This document shows, in pieces, positions 1 through 7,014 of a DNA stretch of 10,639 nt. Under the pieces are notes generated by a model, which was given only the letters and a program-made list of their open reading frames with translations, did not search any database and was not told the origin of the DNA. The number at the start of each line of letters is the position of its first letter. Position 1 is the first letter of the stretch. Where the stretch lies: the NCBI GenBank assembly GCA_021820825.1, contig JAKADD010000057.1, positions 1 to 10,639 of the forward strand, read 5' to 3'. The DNA is from Bacillota bacterium (GTDB lineage: Bacteria; Bacillota; Bacilli; Alicyclobacillales; SLC66). The translations under genes and the position numbers were made by a program.

Positions 1-984
1 ATCAAACCCATCATGCAGTCGCTTTCCTATCATGGATCAACTTACTCACTTCCATTTTATGGCGAAAGCAGCATGATTATGTACAATAAAACGCTGTTTA
101 AGGCGCACCATTTGACGATGCCCCTTCACCCGACATGGCAGCAGATTGCTTCCTTTGCCAAGGCGATCAACGATCCATCCAAGCATATTTACGGAATCTT
201 GCTGCGCGGACAATCTGGATGGGGTATGAATCTGGCGCCTCTTGACACTGTGATCAATACGTTTGGCGGTCGCTGGTTCAATATGAAGTGGCAACCTCGG
301 CTGACGGGCTCCAATACGGAGAAAGCCGTGTCATTTTACGTGAATCTACTGCAAAAATACGGTGAACCTTCACCAGCCTCCACTGGTTGGCAGGGTTCCC
401 TGAGCCTGATGTCACAAGGCAAAGCGGGAATGTATTATGATGCGACGTCAGAAGCCGGTGTATTGGAGACGCCTTCAGCGTCAAAAATTGCAGGTCAGGT
501 AGGCTTTGCATATGCGCCTACTGACGTCACAAATAACGGGAGTCACTGGTTGTGGTCTTGGACGCTCGCCATGGTAAAAAACAGCAGGCATAAGAGCGCA
601 GCGTTTCAATGGATGACCTGGGCCACGAGTCCGCAATACTTGGTGTTGGCAGGGAAGACTTTCGGATGGCAGAATGTTCCGCCCGGAACTCGCTATTCGA
701 TTTATCATAACCCGCAGTATTTGAAGGCTGCGCCGTTTGCCAAGATTACACTGAATTCCATCAACACGGCGACGCCGAATACACCCACTTTGAAGCCAGT
801 GCCTTATACAGGCATTCAGTTTATCGAAATTCCTCAATTTGAGTCCGTCGGGCAGGAGGTCAGTCAAGATATCTCCGCCGCCATTGCGGGGCAAACGTCT
901 GTGAAATCGGCCCTAAAGCAAGCGGATTCACAACTGAAGTCCCAGGTAAATGCGAGCAATGTCGCCGGATTCGCGCGCAGTTAG
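1..984 (+). CDS. ABC transporter sugar/polyol-binding protein, C-terminal part
   Basis: This is the extracellular solute-binding protein of a carbohydrate ABC importer; it captures the substrate outside the membrane and delivers it to the two permeases encoded next. The reading frame is open from the first base, so the gene starts upstream, and 327 residues are visible before TAG. Family members usually have 400-450 residues, so roughly the first 100, including any lipoprotein signal, are missing. The visible part has the family-1 pattern LPFYGESSMIMYNK (residues 17-30) followed by LF, then RGQSGWGMN (69-77) and FGGRWF, which resemble binding proteins of sorbitol/mannitol-type systems as I remember them. 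The aromatic-rich stretch after SHWLWSW fits a sugar-binding cleft. The polyol-type assignment rests on these motifs plus the dehydrogenase at the end of the operon; the substrate itself cannot be read from sequence. Confidence 0.9.
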   Translation: MKPIMQSLSYHGSTYSLPFYGESSMIMYNKTLFKAHHLTMPLHPTWQQIASFAKAINDPSKHIYGILLRGQSGWGMNLAPLDTVINTFGGRWFNMKWQPRLTGSNTEKAVSFYVNLLQKYGEPSPASTGWQGSLSLMSQGKAGMYYDATSEAGVLETPSASKIAGQVGFAYAPTDVTNNGSHWLWSWTLAMVKNSRHKSAAFQWMTWATSPQYLVLAGKTFGWQNVPPGTRYSIYHNPQYLKAAPFAKITLNSINTATPNTPTLKPVPYTGIQFIEIPQFESVGQEVSQDISAAIAGQTSVKSALKQADSQLKSQVNASNVAGFARS

Positions 985-992
985 GCGCGCGG

Positions 993-1006
993 TGTAATCG
1001 ATTACA
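993..1006. promoter_or_regulatory. cre / LacI-family operator palindrome
   Basis: TGTAATCGATTACA is a perfect 14-bp palindrome with a central CG, and it matches every position of the catabolite-responsive element consensus TGWAANCGNTNWCA. It starts 9 bp after the binding-protein stop codon, inside the operon rather than at its promoter. Proteins known to bind such sites are CcpA and LacI-family sugar repressors. Bound here, one could block elongating polymerase or control an internal start. I see no convincing -35/-10 pair right next to it, so roadblock is the simpler reading. Which protein binds is unknown. Confidence 0.65.
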
Positions 1007-1011
1007 ACTGT

Positions 1012-1079
1012 TTGATCGGGAACAAATTCGAGTGTTGATGCGGCTCGAGCACATCAACACTCACTTTGTTCTCGGTCAA
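1012..1079 (+). promoter_or_regulatory. Long intergenic hairpin between binding protein and permease genes
   Basis: Three nested complementary blocks make one long imperfect stem. The inner block is a perfect 11-bp pair, GAGTGTTGATG (1030-1040) with CATCAACACTC (1052-1062), around an 11-nt loop. The middle block is GAACAAA (1020-1026) with TTTGTTC (1065-1071). The outer block is 1012-1019 with 1072-1079, using two G-U pairs. No T-run follows, so it is not a classical terminator. Hairpins in this position in binding-protein operons such as malE-malF protect the upstream mRNA from 3' exonucleases and cut down permease expression; that role here is inferred. Confidence 0.65.
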
Positions 1080-1101
1080 CAAGAGTGGATTGGGTGGTCG
1101 G

Positions 1102-1965
1102 ATGAATTCAATAAGAAGCAGGATGCACATTCCTGGCGTTGTATATCTAATCATCAGCACGCAAGTTCCTTTTTTATACGCGCTCTGGCTGAGTTTGCAT
1201 GGCTGGCACCTGCTTGAGCCATACTTGGGACAACCTTTTGTCGGCCTGCATAACTATTACTATGAGTTGTTCCAAAATCCCGTGTTCTGGACAACTGTGG
1301 TCAATACGGGAGAGCTTGTTTTTGGGTCGCTCGCTGTGTCCTTGGTGGGAGGAACCGGGCTTGCCTTCCTGCTCAACAGACCATTTTTTGGGCGCAATGT
1401 TTTGCGGGCGCTGGTTTTGATTCCGTTTTTAGTGACGCCGTCTGTTTCATCCCTAATTTGGAAGAACTTATTTTTCAACAGCAATTTTGGGATTGTGAAC
1501 TGGCTGTTCGGCGTGATGAATTTGCCTAATGTCGCATGGTTTTCAACGATTCCCATGGAGAGTTTAATCATCATCACAGCTTGGCAGTGGACGCCTTTTT
1601 TCATTTTGATTGTGACGGCGGGTCTGCAGTCCTTGCCGGAGGAACAGGTTGAAGCGGCGCAAGTGGACGGCGCGGGGAGGTTTCGCATATTCGCGCACGT
1701 CATTTCCCCTCATCTGAGGACTTACTATGAGGCTGCCATTCTGCTCGGAACCATCTTCATCTTTCAGACGTTCGGGAAAATATACGTCGCCACCGGGGGT
1801 GGGCCGGGAACGTCTACGACAACACTTCCTTTCTACACGTACCAAGTGGCTTTTATTCACTGGAATATTGGCCATGCAGCGGCGATTGGCGTATTTGGCG
1901 TCATATTGGCCATTATCGTTGCGAGGATCATGATCCGTTTCCTGGACCGCGAAGGAGGTCAGTAA
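1102..1965 (+). CDS. Sugar ABC transporter permease, MalF/UgpA-like
   Basis: One of the two membrane subunits of the carbohydrate importer, 287 residues, an integral inner-membrane protein of the binding-protein-dependent permease family. The cytoplasmic EAA loop is clear: E184-A-A then D189-G-A with a following ISP, the site where the ATPase docks. Hydrophobic stretches suggest six helices, the first near residues 11-33. The chosen start is ATG 1102, with GGGTGG 4 bases upstream. A TTG at 1066 would add 12 residues but lies inside the intergenic hairpin and lacks a Shine-Dalgarno. The gene follows the binding-protein gene and is 4 bases from the second permease, so the two permeases are surely cotranscribed. 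The family is certain; the substrate (sugar or polyol) is inferred from neighbours. Confidence 0.9.
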   Translation: MNSIRSRMHIPGVVYLIISTQVPFLYALWLSLHGWHLLEPYLGQPFVGLHNYYYELFQNPVFWTTVVNTGELVFGSLAVSLVGGTGLAFLLNRPFFGRNVLRALVLIPFLVTPSVSSLIWKNLFFNSNFGIVNWLFGVMNLPNVAWFSTIPMESLIIITAWQWTPFFILIVTAGLQSLPEEQVEAAQVDGAGRFRIFAHVISPHLRTYYEAAILLGTIFIFQTFGKIYVATGGGPGTSTTTLPFYTYQVAFIHWNIGHAAAIGVFGVILAIIVARIMIRFLDREGGQ

Positions 1966-1969
1966 GCGC

Positions 1970-2800
1970 ATGACTGCAAAACGAAAACATTCCCGGCTCG
2001 GCGCTCTTTACACAGCGATCACTTATGTCGTGGTGCTATTGTTTATTTTCCCAGTATTGTGGACCGTGATCACGGGTTTTAAAACGGAAAGCCAAGCCTA
2101 CAGCAGTTCGCCACTGTTCCTGTTTCAACCGACTGTCCATCAATTTTTACTTGCTTTTGGCGGCGGGTTTTGGAACTATTTTTCGAACAGTCTGTTGGCC
2201 TCGACGGTATCCACTGTTGTCGCGCTTTTCTTGGGTGTTCCCTGCGCGTATGCGATGGTTTTTTACATGCACCGCAAGCGCTCCAAGAATCTGCTGTTTT
2301 TCATTCTTTCCACTCGCTTTATGCCGTTTGCGGCCATCATAGTTCCGCTGTACGTAATCTTTGAGCGCCTTAATCTTTTGAATAACATTTTCTCTTTGAT
2401 GATCGTGTACACGGCCATGAATTTGCCCTTGGTGGTGTGGATGTCCCGCTCCTATTTTATGGACCTGCCAAATGAAGTAATGGAAGCTTCCTTATTGGAT
2501 GGGTGCTCGAAATGGGGCGCACTCTTGCGAGTTGCCATTCCCATGAGTGTGTCGGGTCTGACCGCTACGGCGCTACTGTCCATAGTTTTTGCCTGGAATG
2601 ATTTTTTCTTTGCAGTCAATTTGACGTTCACCCATTCCGGCACGTTGCCGATCATGGTTTCCTCTTTCATGACGAACGAAGGCCTGTTTATTGCTAAAGT
2701 GTCAGCTCTGGCGACGCTCATCATTATTGTTCCAGTCATTTTGGGATTGTACGCACAAAAACACTTGGTCCGCGGACTTACGGCTGGAGCCATTAAGTAG
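1970..2800 (+). CDS. Sugar ABC transporter permease, MalG/UgpE-like
   Basis: The second membrane subunit of the carbohydrate importer, 276 residues, expected to pair with the MalF-like subunit. The N-terminus has the MalG-type layout: a short basic cytoplasmic segment, a first helix at about residues 14-33, then TGFKTE and a periplasmic segment. The EAA loop reads E172-A-S-L-L-D177-G and is followed by the usual IP. The start ATG is well supported by AAGGAGGT at 1952-1959, which lies inside the last codons of the preceding gene. The stop TAG is 14 bases before the ATG of the dehydrogenase gene, so the four genes form one transcription unit. No gene for the cognate nucleotide-binding subunit follows; many Gram-positive importers of this type share a single MsmX-like ATPase encoded elsewhere. 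Confidence 0.92.
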   Translation: MTAKRKHSRLGALYTAITYVVVLLFIFPVLWTVITGFKTESQAYSSSPLFLFQPTVHQFLLAFGGGFWNYFSNSLLASTVSTVVALFLGVPCAYAMVFYMHRKRSKNLLFFILSTRFMPFAAIIVPLYVIFERLNLLNNIFSLMIVYTAMNLPLVVWMSRSYFMDLPNEVMEASLLDGCSKWGALLRVAIPMSVSGLTATALLSIVFAWNDFFFAVNLTFTHSGTLPIMVSSFMTNEGLFIAKVSALATLIIIVPVILGLYAQKHLVRGLTAGAIK

Positions 2801-2814
2801 ATGAGGTGGTCGTG

Positions 2815-3831
2815 ATGAAGGCTGTAATTATCGAATCGCCGAACCGTGCGATCGTGAGCGATGTTCCTTATCCGGAGCCGGGGCCCAATGAGGTGACGAT
2901 TCATGTCATGCGTTGCGGAATCTGTGGCACGGATCTCCACATCTTTAAGGGTGATTATTTATCTCCATATCCTCTTATTCCAGGGCACGAGTTTTCGGGT
3001 ATCGTTGATCGGATCGGTGATGGAGTGAAAAAATTCAAACTCGGTGACCGGGTCGCCGTAGATCCATCCTTATTTTGCGGGGAATGTGAACTCTGTCTGA
3101 GCGGGCGGGGAAATCACTGCGAATCATGGGGCGCGATAGGAGACACGACTTCTGGCGCCATGGCGGAATACGTGAAAGTGCCTGCGAGCAATGTGTTTCG
3201 CTTACCAGATCATATGTCTTTTGCAGAAGGCGCGTTTATTGAACCTGTCGCTTGCGTTGTGCACGGTCTTAATCAACTGCAAATGAAAGTCGGGCAGAGT
3301 GTTCTGGTGTTTGGGGCGGGAAGCATGGGTCAGTTGCTCATTCAGGCGTTGGCTCGCTCAGGAAGCGCGGATCTCACGGTAGTCGACGTGGATGAGTCGA
3401 AGCTGACTCTGGCGAGAAGCTTCGGAGCGACCCGTACATATCTGAGCAAGGACAGCGCCAGCGCTCTGGCAGATAGAATGGGAAGCGGCGGATTTGAGGT
3501 CGTTGTCGACGCCACTGGGATTCCCTCGGTGATCCAGTCTGCATTTGACTATCTGGGGCCGAAGGGAATGTATCTTCAATTCGGCGTGGCGCCCGTCGAA
3601 GAAAGAGTTTCCGTCAGTCCGTTTAATATTTACCATATGGACTGGAAAATCGTCGGCTCCATGGCGGTGAACCACACGTATCGCCCAGCACTTGATTGGA
3701 TGGGTGCGGGCCGGTTTGACGTGCAGGCGCTCATTTCCAAGAGCATTCGCATAGAAGATGTGCCTGGCTTCCTGTCGGGAGGCAAGGCGTCCAATCTGAT
3801 GAAGGTGCAGATCTCGTTTGAGCAGGATTGA
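2815..3831 (+). CDS. Zinc-dependent polyol/alcohol dehydrogenase (MDR superfamily)
   Basis: A medium-chain dehydrogenase of 338 residues, the usual length for sorbitol, arabitol and threonine dehydrogenases, likely oxidising an imported polyol to a ketose with NAD in the cytoplasm. The catalytic zinc site is intact: C37 in CGICGTD, H58-E59 in PGHEF, and E143. The structural zinc site is intact too, with C88, C91, C94 and C102. The Rossmann motif is G167-A-G-S-M-G172, and the acidic D191 at the end of the second strand favours NAD over NADP. ATG 2815 is chosen because GAGGTGG sits 4 bases upstream; two in-frame GTG codons (2806, 2812) lie too close to, or within, that Shine-Dalgarno. Being last in a transport operon, it probably acts on the transported substrate. 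The exact substrate (sorbitol, xylitol, arabitol or another) is not resolvable. Confidence 0.88.
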   Translation: MKAVIIESPNRAIVSDVPYPEPGPNEVTIHVMRCGICGTDLHIFKGDYLSPYPLIPGHEFSGIVDRIGDGVKKFKLGDRVAVDPSLFCGECELCLSGRGNHCESWGAIGDTTSGAMAEYVKVPASNVFRLPDHMSFAEGAFIEPVACVVHGLNQLQMKVGQSVLVFGAGSMGQLLIQALARSGSADLTVVDVDESKLTLARSFGATRTYLSKDSASALADRMGSGGFEVVVDATGIPSVIQSAFDYLGPKGMYLQFGVAPVEERVSVSPFNIYHMDWKIVGSMAVNHTYRPALDWMGAGRFDVQALISKSIRIEDVPGFLSGGKASNLMKVQISFEQD

Positions 3832-3843
3832 TTGACACACTGA

Positions 3844-3867
3844 GGGGTCAGCATAGAGCATGACCCC
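3844..3867. terminator. Hairpin between convergent genes, possible bidirectional terminator
   Basis: GGGGTCA (3844-3850) pairs perfectly with TGACCCC (3861-3867) around a 10-nt loop, and GC pairs inside the loop could extend it. It occupies the 55-bp gap between the ends of the dehydrogenase and quinone reductase genes, 12 bases past one stop and 19 past the other. Position suits a shared terminator, but neither strand has the T-run expected of a factor-independent one, so efficiency is doubtful. Confidence 0.45.
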
Positions 3868-3886
3868 ATGCATTGGCGATGAAGAA

Positions 3887-4870
3887 TTACTCTCCCATAG
3901 ACAGCAAAACTTTTCCTGTACTCTTTCTGCTTTCCACCCAACGATGGGCATCTGCCGCTTCTCGGAGCGCAAATCGTTTCCCGATTTTCATTTTCAAACG
4001 ATCCTCCGCCAAATAACCCAGCACACGATCAGCGGCGTCACGCAGGAGATGGGGTCGTTCTTTCCTGGTCGTTCCTAAACTGAAGCCGAGAACAGACCGG
4101 CAGCTTGCATGCAAATCCTTTGTTTTGAATTGCCCAACCTCGCCGCTGGAATTGCCGAAGTGCGCCAGTCTGCCAAACGTGGCCAAGCATTCAAGGCTTT
4201 TTTCCGATACCCATCCGGAGCCGGAATCCAGAATCACATCAGCCCCTCGCCCGCCAGTCAGTTCGTTCACCTTTTCAGCGAAGTCAACCTCCTCATAACA
4301 AATAACATGATCGGCGCCTGCTTCCAAGGCTGTCGCAATCTTGGCCTCGTTTCCGACTGTACCTATCACACAGCCAGCGCCTAAAATTTTCGCCAATTGA
4401 ATCGCCGTCGTGCCAATGCCGCCTGCGGCGGCATGAATGAGGACCGTTTCACCCGCACTCAGTCTGGCAACATCGGCGAGCAACTTGTATGAAGTAAAGG
4501 ATACAATGGGACAAGCCGCCGCTGTGTCAAAGTCGACATTGTCGGGGAGCACAAAGGTGAGAGACTCGTCTGCAACTATGTATTCAGCGTACGAGCCCAT
4601 ACTGGGGAAAGCGATCACACGCTGTCCCGGCTTCAAATGCAAAACATCAGAACCCACCGCCTCAATAATACCAGCCGCATCCAATCCGGGAATGAAGGGA
4701 GGGTTTGTTGCACCATGATATCTGCCGTAACGCGATTTAATGTCCGCAAAGTTTACACTCGTTGCCTGGACGCGGATCAACACCTGATTGGCGCCCATGG
4801 ACGGAATGTCAACTGTCATGTATTTCAGAACTTCAGGAGAACCAAATTCAGTGACAACCACCGCGTTCAT
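3887..4870 (-). CDS. Quinone oxidoreductase-like zinc-free MDR dehydrogenase
   Basis: A 327-residue member of the zeta-crystallin/QOR branch of the medium-chain reductases, soluble and probably NADPH-dependent. These enzymes reduce quinones or other electrophilic enones. Evidence includes the N-terminal pattern E8-F-G-S-P-E-V-L, residues N40-F-A-D-I-K typical of the family, PG-LDAAG around 61-67, and the dinucleotide motif H146-A-A-A-G-G-I-G153. GGRGADVILDS and the terminal TGKVLL are also characteristic. No catalytic or structural zinc cysteines are present. ATG at 4870 is preferred over the ATG 30 bases upstream because GGGGAGG (4886-4880) lies 9 bases before it. The gene is divergent from the exporter operon and convergent with the polyol operon, so it forms its own unit. 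Natural substrate unknown; an enoyl reductase or crotonyl-CoA reductase-like role is possible but less likely. Confidence 0.85.
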   Translation of the reverse strand: MNAVVVTEFGSPEVLKYMTVDIPSMGANQVLIRVQATSVNFADIKSRYGRYHGATNPPFIPGLDAAGIIEAVGSDVLHLKPGQRVIAFPSMGSYAEYIVADESLTFVLPDNVDFDTAAACPIVSFTSYKLLADVARLSAGETVLIHAAAGGIGTTAIQLAKILGAGCVIGTVGNEAKIATALEAGADHVICYEEVDFAEKVNELTGGRGADVILDSGSGWVSEKSLECLATFGRLAHFGNSSGEVGQFKTKDLHASCRSVLGFSLGTTRKERPHLLRDAADRVLGYLAEDRLKMKIGKRFALREAADAHRWVESRKSTGKVLLSMGE

Positions 4871-4890
4871 TACCGGAAGCCTCCCCTGTT

Positions 4891-4921
4891 GTATCATCAT
4901 CTGCTATATCAGCTATGATAC
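4891..4921. promoter_or_regulatory. Inverted repeat upstream of the quinone reductase gene
   Basis: GTATCAT (4891-4897) and ATGATAC (4915-4921) are perfect inverted repeats separated by 17 bases, with a small inner repeat GCT/AGC (4903-4905 and 4911-4913). The element ends 4 bases before the Shine-Dalgarno of the quinone reductase gene. It lies downstream of the candidate promoter, so it could be a repressor operator or a hairpin in the 5' leader. I cannot assign a regulator family. Confidence 0.4.
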
Positions 4922-4950
4922 CTACAATCGGCGCAACCCGAATTGGTAAC

Positions 4951-4959
4951 AGTATAGCA
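4951..4959 (-). promoter_or_regulatory. Candidate extended -10 promoter for quinone reductase gene
   Basis: On the minus strand TGCTATACT is an extended -10 element (TGn plus a 5/6 match to TATAAT). No good -35 hexamer is found 16-18 bases upstream, which is tolerated for extended -10 promoters. The start of transcription would fall near 4944, giving a leader of roughly 75 bases that contains the inverted repeat. Confidence 0.4.
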
Positions 4960-5033
4960 CAGGCAATCCGACTGTTCTTCGATCCACTATAAACTTGGAA
5001 AAGATGCGTTTGACGGAACATGATCCGAATATG

Positions 5034-5070
5034 CGCTGACAGCGTCCATTCTCTGTGTTATTTTTATACT
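5034..5070 (+). promoter_or_regulatory. Candidate promoter with embedded dyad, upstream of exporter operon
   Basis: CTGACA (5036-5041) matches the -35 consensus at 5 of 6 positions, and TATTTT (5059-5064) lies 17 bases further on as a 4/6 -10. A better -10, TATACT (5065-5070), follows but at a spacing of 23. The -35 is buried in a perfect dyad, CGCTG-A-CAGCG (5034-5044), which could be an operator. The leader to the TTG start at 5216 would be about 140 bases. This is the best candidate but weak. Confidence 0.35.
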
Positions 5071-5215
5071 GGCGAAGTCCGTTCCAGCATTGGGCACTGG
5101 TTGGGGTGCAGATTGAACCCAACCCTGGTTTGGTTTCACGGTTCCGATAAAAAATTAACTACCCTGAGGTAGGAAAAGCACCCTCATACAAAATCGAAGT
5201 GCGGTGATAAAATAG

Positions 5216-6208
5216 TTGATTCATGTAGATAGCCTAGTCAAGGAATACAGGCGTCCAGTGCGAAAGGAAGGCCCCTTTTCCGGCATTCGCACGCTGCTCA
5301 GCAGAGACTACGCGGTGAAGCGGGCGGTGGACGGCATCTCCTTTCACATCGAGCCCGGAGAGTTGATCGGATACATTGGACCCAACGGCGCCGGCAAATC
5401 GACGTCGATCAAGATGCTCACGGGCATCCTTGTTCCGACCAGCGGCCGCATTGAGGTCAATGGACTGTCGCCGCATAAGCAGCGAAAAGAGTACACCCGC
5501 CAGATCGGCGTGGTCTTCGGCCAGAAGACGCAGTTGTGGTGGGATGTTCCCGTCATCGACAGTTTGCGCTTGCTAAAAGACATCTACAAGGTGTCGAACG
5601 CCGAGTTCAAGCGCAATCTGGAACTCTTTTCCGATCTTCTCGATCTCCACGAGTTCCAACACACGCCTGTGCGGCAACTCAGCCTCGGACAGCGAATGCG
5701 CGCCGACCTGATAGCGGCGCTGGTGCACACGCCGCGCATCCTGTTCTTGGATGAGCCGACGATTGGCGTGGATGTCGTCGCGAAGGAGCGTCTGCGTCGC
5801 TTCATCAAGGAAATCAACCGTGAACAGAAAGTTACGGTGCTGCTCACCACCCATGACATGAGAGACATTGAAAAACTCTGTACGCGCATGATGATCATCG
5901 ATCATGGACAGATGATCTATGATGGGAGCGTGGAGCAGATCCGCGGCAAATATGGCCGCCACCGTACTTTAGTCGTGCAATTTGAGCGGGAGATACCAGA
6001 ATTGACAGTTCCGAACGCAGAGTGCGTCAAATCCGCAGGCGGCAAGCAGTGGTTCCAATTTGATCGCCTCGCAGCCACCCCCTCCGAGTTGATCGCTTAC
6101 ATCAGCGCTCGCTATCCGGTCGTCGATCTTGCCGTGGAAGAACCGGACATTGAAGACATGGTGCGTACGATCTATGGGGCAAGCGAAGCCAGAGGGAGAG
6201 GGATCTAG
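5216..6208 (+). CDS. ABC exporter ATPase (COG4586-type)
   Basis: The 330-residue nucleotide-binding subunit of an ABC-2 exporter; it hydrolyses ATP at the cytoplasmic face to drive the two permeases that follow. Motifs in order: Walker A G55-P-N-G-A-G-K61-S-T, Q-loop Q103, signature L155-S-L-G-Q, Walker B I175-L-F-L-D-E180, D-loop I-G-V-D186, and switch H213. About 20 extra residues (12-32) lie between the first strand and the conserved YAVKRAV segment, and some 110 residues follow the ATPase core; both are features of the COG4586 group rather than of plain drug exporters. The start is TTG 5216 with GGTGAT (5203-5208), a match to the 3' part of the extended Shine-Dalgarno; no ATG in frame is nearby. 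The stop TAG is 3 bases before the first permease. Related three-gene systems have been linked to viologen resistance in a cyanobacterium; the substrate here is unknown. Confidence 0.88.
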   Translation: MIHVDSLVKEYRRPVRKEGPFSGIRTLLSRDYAVKRAVDGISFHIEPGELIGYIGPNGAGKSTSIKMLTGILVPTSGRIEVNGLSPHKQRKEYTRQIGVVFGQKTQLWWDVPVIDSLRLLKDIYKVSNAEFKRNLELFSDLLDLHEFQHTPVRQLSLGQRMRADLIAALVHTPRILFLDEPTIGVDVVAKERLRRFIKEINREQKVTVLLTTHDMRDIEKLCTRMMIIDHGQMIYDGSVEQIRGKYGRHRTLVVQFEREIPELTVPNAECVKSAGGKQWFQFDRLAATPSELIAYISARYPVVDLAVEEPDIEDMVRTIYGASEARGRGI

Positions 6209-6211
6209 AAG

Positions 6212-7009
6212 GTGAAGATATTTTGGTCGTTCACACGGCAGGCGTTCCAAAATACGGCCATCTATCGGTTTGACTACTGGTTGCAGTTGATTTCCGTCTT
6301 TCTCATGATGTACAGCGTGCATTGGATATGGACCAGCCTCTACAGTCAACACCCCGCAGCGTTTGGCGTGAATCTGGCGCAAATGGTTACATACGGCATC
6401 CTGGGCATGGCGTTGGAGGCCATTCTCAATCCCAACCAGGGGCCGCAGACGTACATTGCCACCCAATTAAAAACGGGTGGAATTGACACCGATCTTGCGA
6501 AACCGCTGGATTTTCACCTTCATATGCTGGCAAAAAACTGTGGCGAAATCCTGTTTCGTCTGGGAACGCTTGTCCTTCCCGCGGCGTTGATCGGCGGGGC
6601 GTTCCTGGGCTTGCAACTGCCTGCTTCCCCAGTTGCGGCAGGACTTTTTGTCGTGAGCCTCGCGCTCGGTTATGTGGTGCTTTTTTCGCTGAATTTCCTG
6701 CTCGGCATGGTGGCGATCATTACGCTTGACATTCGCAGCATATCTTGGGCCTACAGTTCACTTGTCCGCTTTTTTTCGGGGCAGATGGTTCCCCTTTGGC
6801 TGTTTCCGGGATTTCTCGGTACGCTTGCGAATGTATTGCCGTTTCGCAGCATCTACGCGATCCCGATCTCGATCTATATTGGCAAGTTAAGCGGGGTCGC
6901 CGCACTTGAGGCGCTCATTTTTCAGAGCATATGGGTTGTCGCTCTGACCATCGGCGGGAGGTTGGCATGGACAGGTGTCTATACCCGACTGGTGGTGCAG
7001 GGAGGTTGA
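6212..7009 (+). CDS. ABC-2 type exporter permease 1 (COG4587-like)
   Basis: A 265-residue integral membrane subunit with about six hydrophobic segments (first around 24-44, second around 55-72, others near 112-135, 140-170, 193-210 and 225-255). The loop around L95-A-K-P-L-D corresponds to a similar loop in the partner permease (LIRPIS), the place where such subunits contact the ATPase or each other. The late segment PFRSIYAIPISIYIGK also has a counterpart in the partner, so the two are distant paralogues expected to form a heterodimer. The start is GTG 6212, with GGGAGAGG (6194-6201) 10 bases upstream, 3 bases after the ATPase stop. The family call is firm in general (ABC-2 permease) and good for the subgroup; no substrate can be inferred. 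Confidence 0.83.
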   Translation: MKIFWSFTRQAFQNTAIYRFDYWLQLISVFLMMYSVHWIWTSLYSQHPAAFGVNLAQMVTYGILGMALEAILNPNQGPQTYIATQLKTGGIDTDLAKPLDFHLHMLAKNCGEILFRLGTLVLPAALIGGAFLGLQLPASPVAAGLFVVSLALGYVVLFSLNFLLGMVAIITLDIRSISWAYSSLVRFFSGQMVPLWLFPGFLGTLANVLPFRSIYAIPISIYIGKLSGVAALEALIFQSIWVVALTIGGRLAWTGVYTRLVVQGG

Positions 7010-7014
7010 TCGAC

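Larger units (their letters stand above)
4871..5215. other. 345-bp divergent intergenic region
   Basis: This gap separates the quinone reductase gene from the exporter operon. It holds an inverted repeat and an extended -10 element for the minus-strand gene, and a possible plus-strand promoter with an embedded dyad near 5034-5070. A 66-codon minus-strand frame inside it has no recognisable protein character and is not called. I see no tRNA, no riboswitch that I can name, and no T-rich terminator. Confidence 0.6.

Noticed and set aside
1066..1101. TTG start extending the first permease by 12 residues
   Set aside because: The codon lies in the hairpin's right arm and has no Shine-Dalgarno; ATG 1102 has GGGTGG and gives a normal N-terminus.
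3832..3860. TTGACA hexamer after the polyol dehydrogenase gene, as a plus-strand promoter
   Set aside because: No acceptable -10 at 15-18 bases, and no plus-strand gene follows; the only downstream gene is on the minus strand.
4922..5122. 66-codon minus-strand frame in the intergenic gap
   Set aside because: No recognisable motif or Shine-Dalgarno, and it crosses both candidate promoters.
5118..5135. Small AACC/GGTT hairpin as a terminator or riboswitch stem
   Set aside because: Only 4 bp of perfect stem with a 2-base loop, no T-run, and no conserved riboswitch core nearby.
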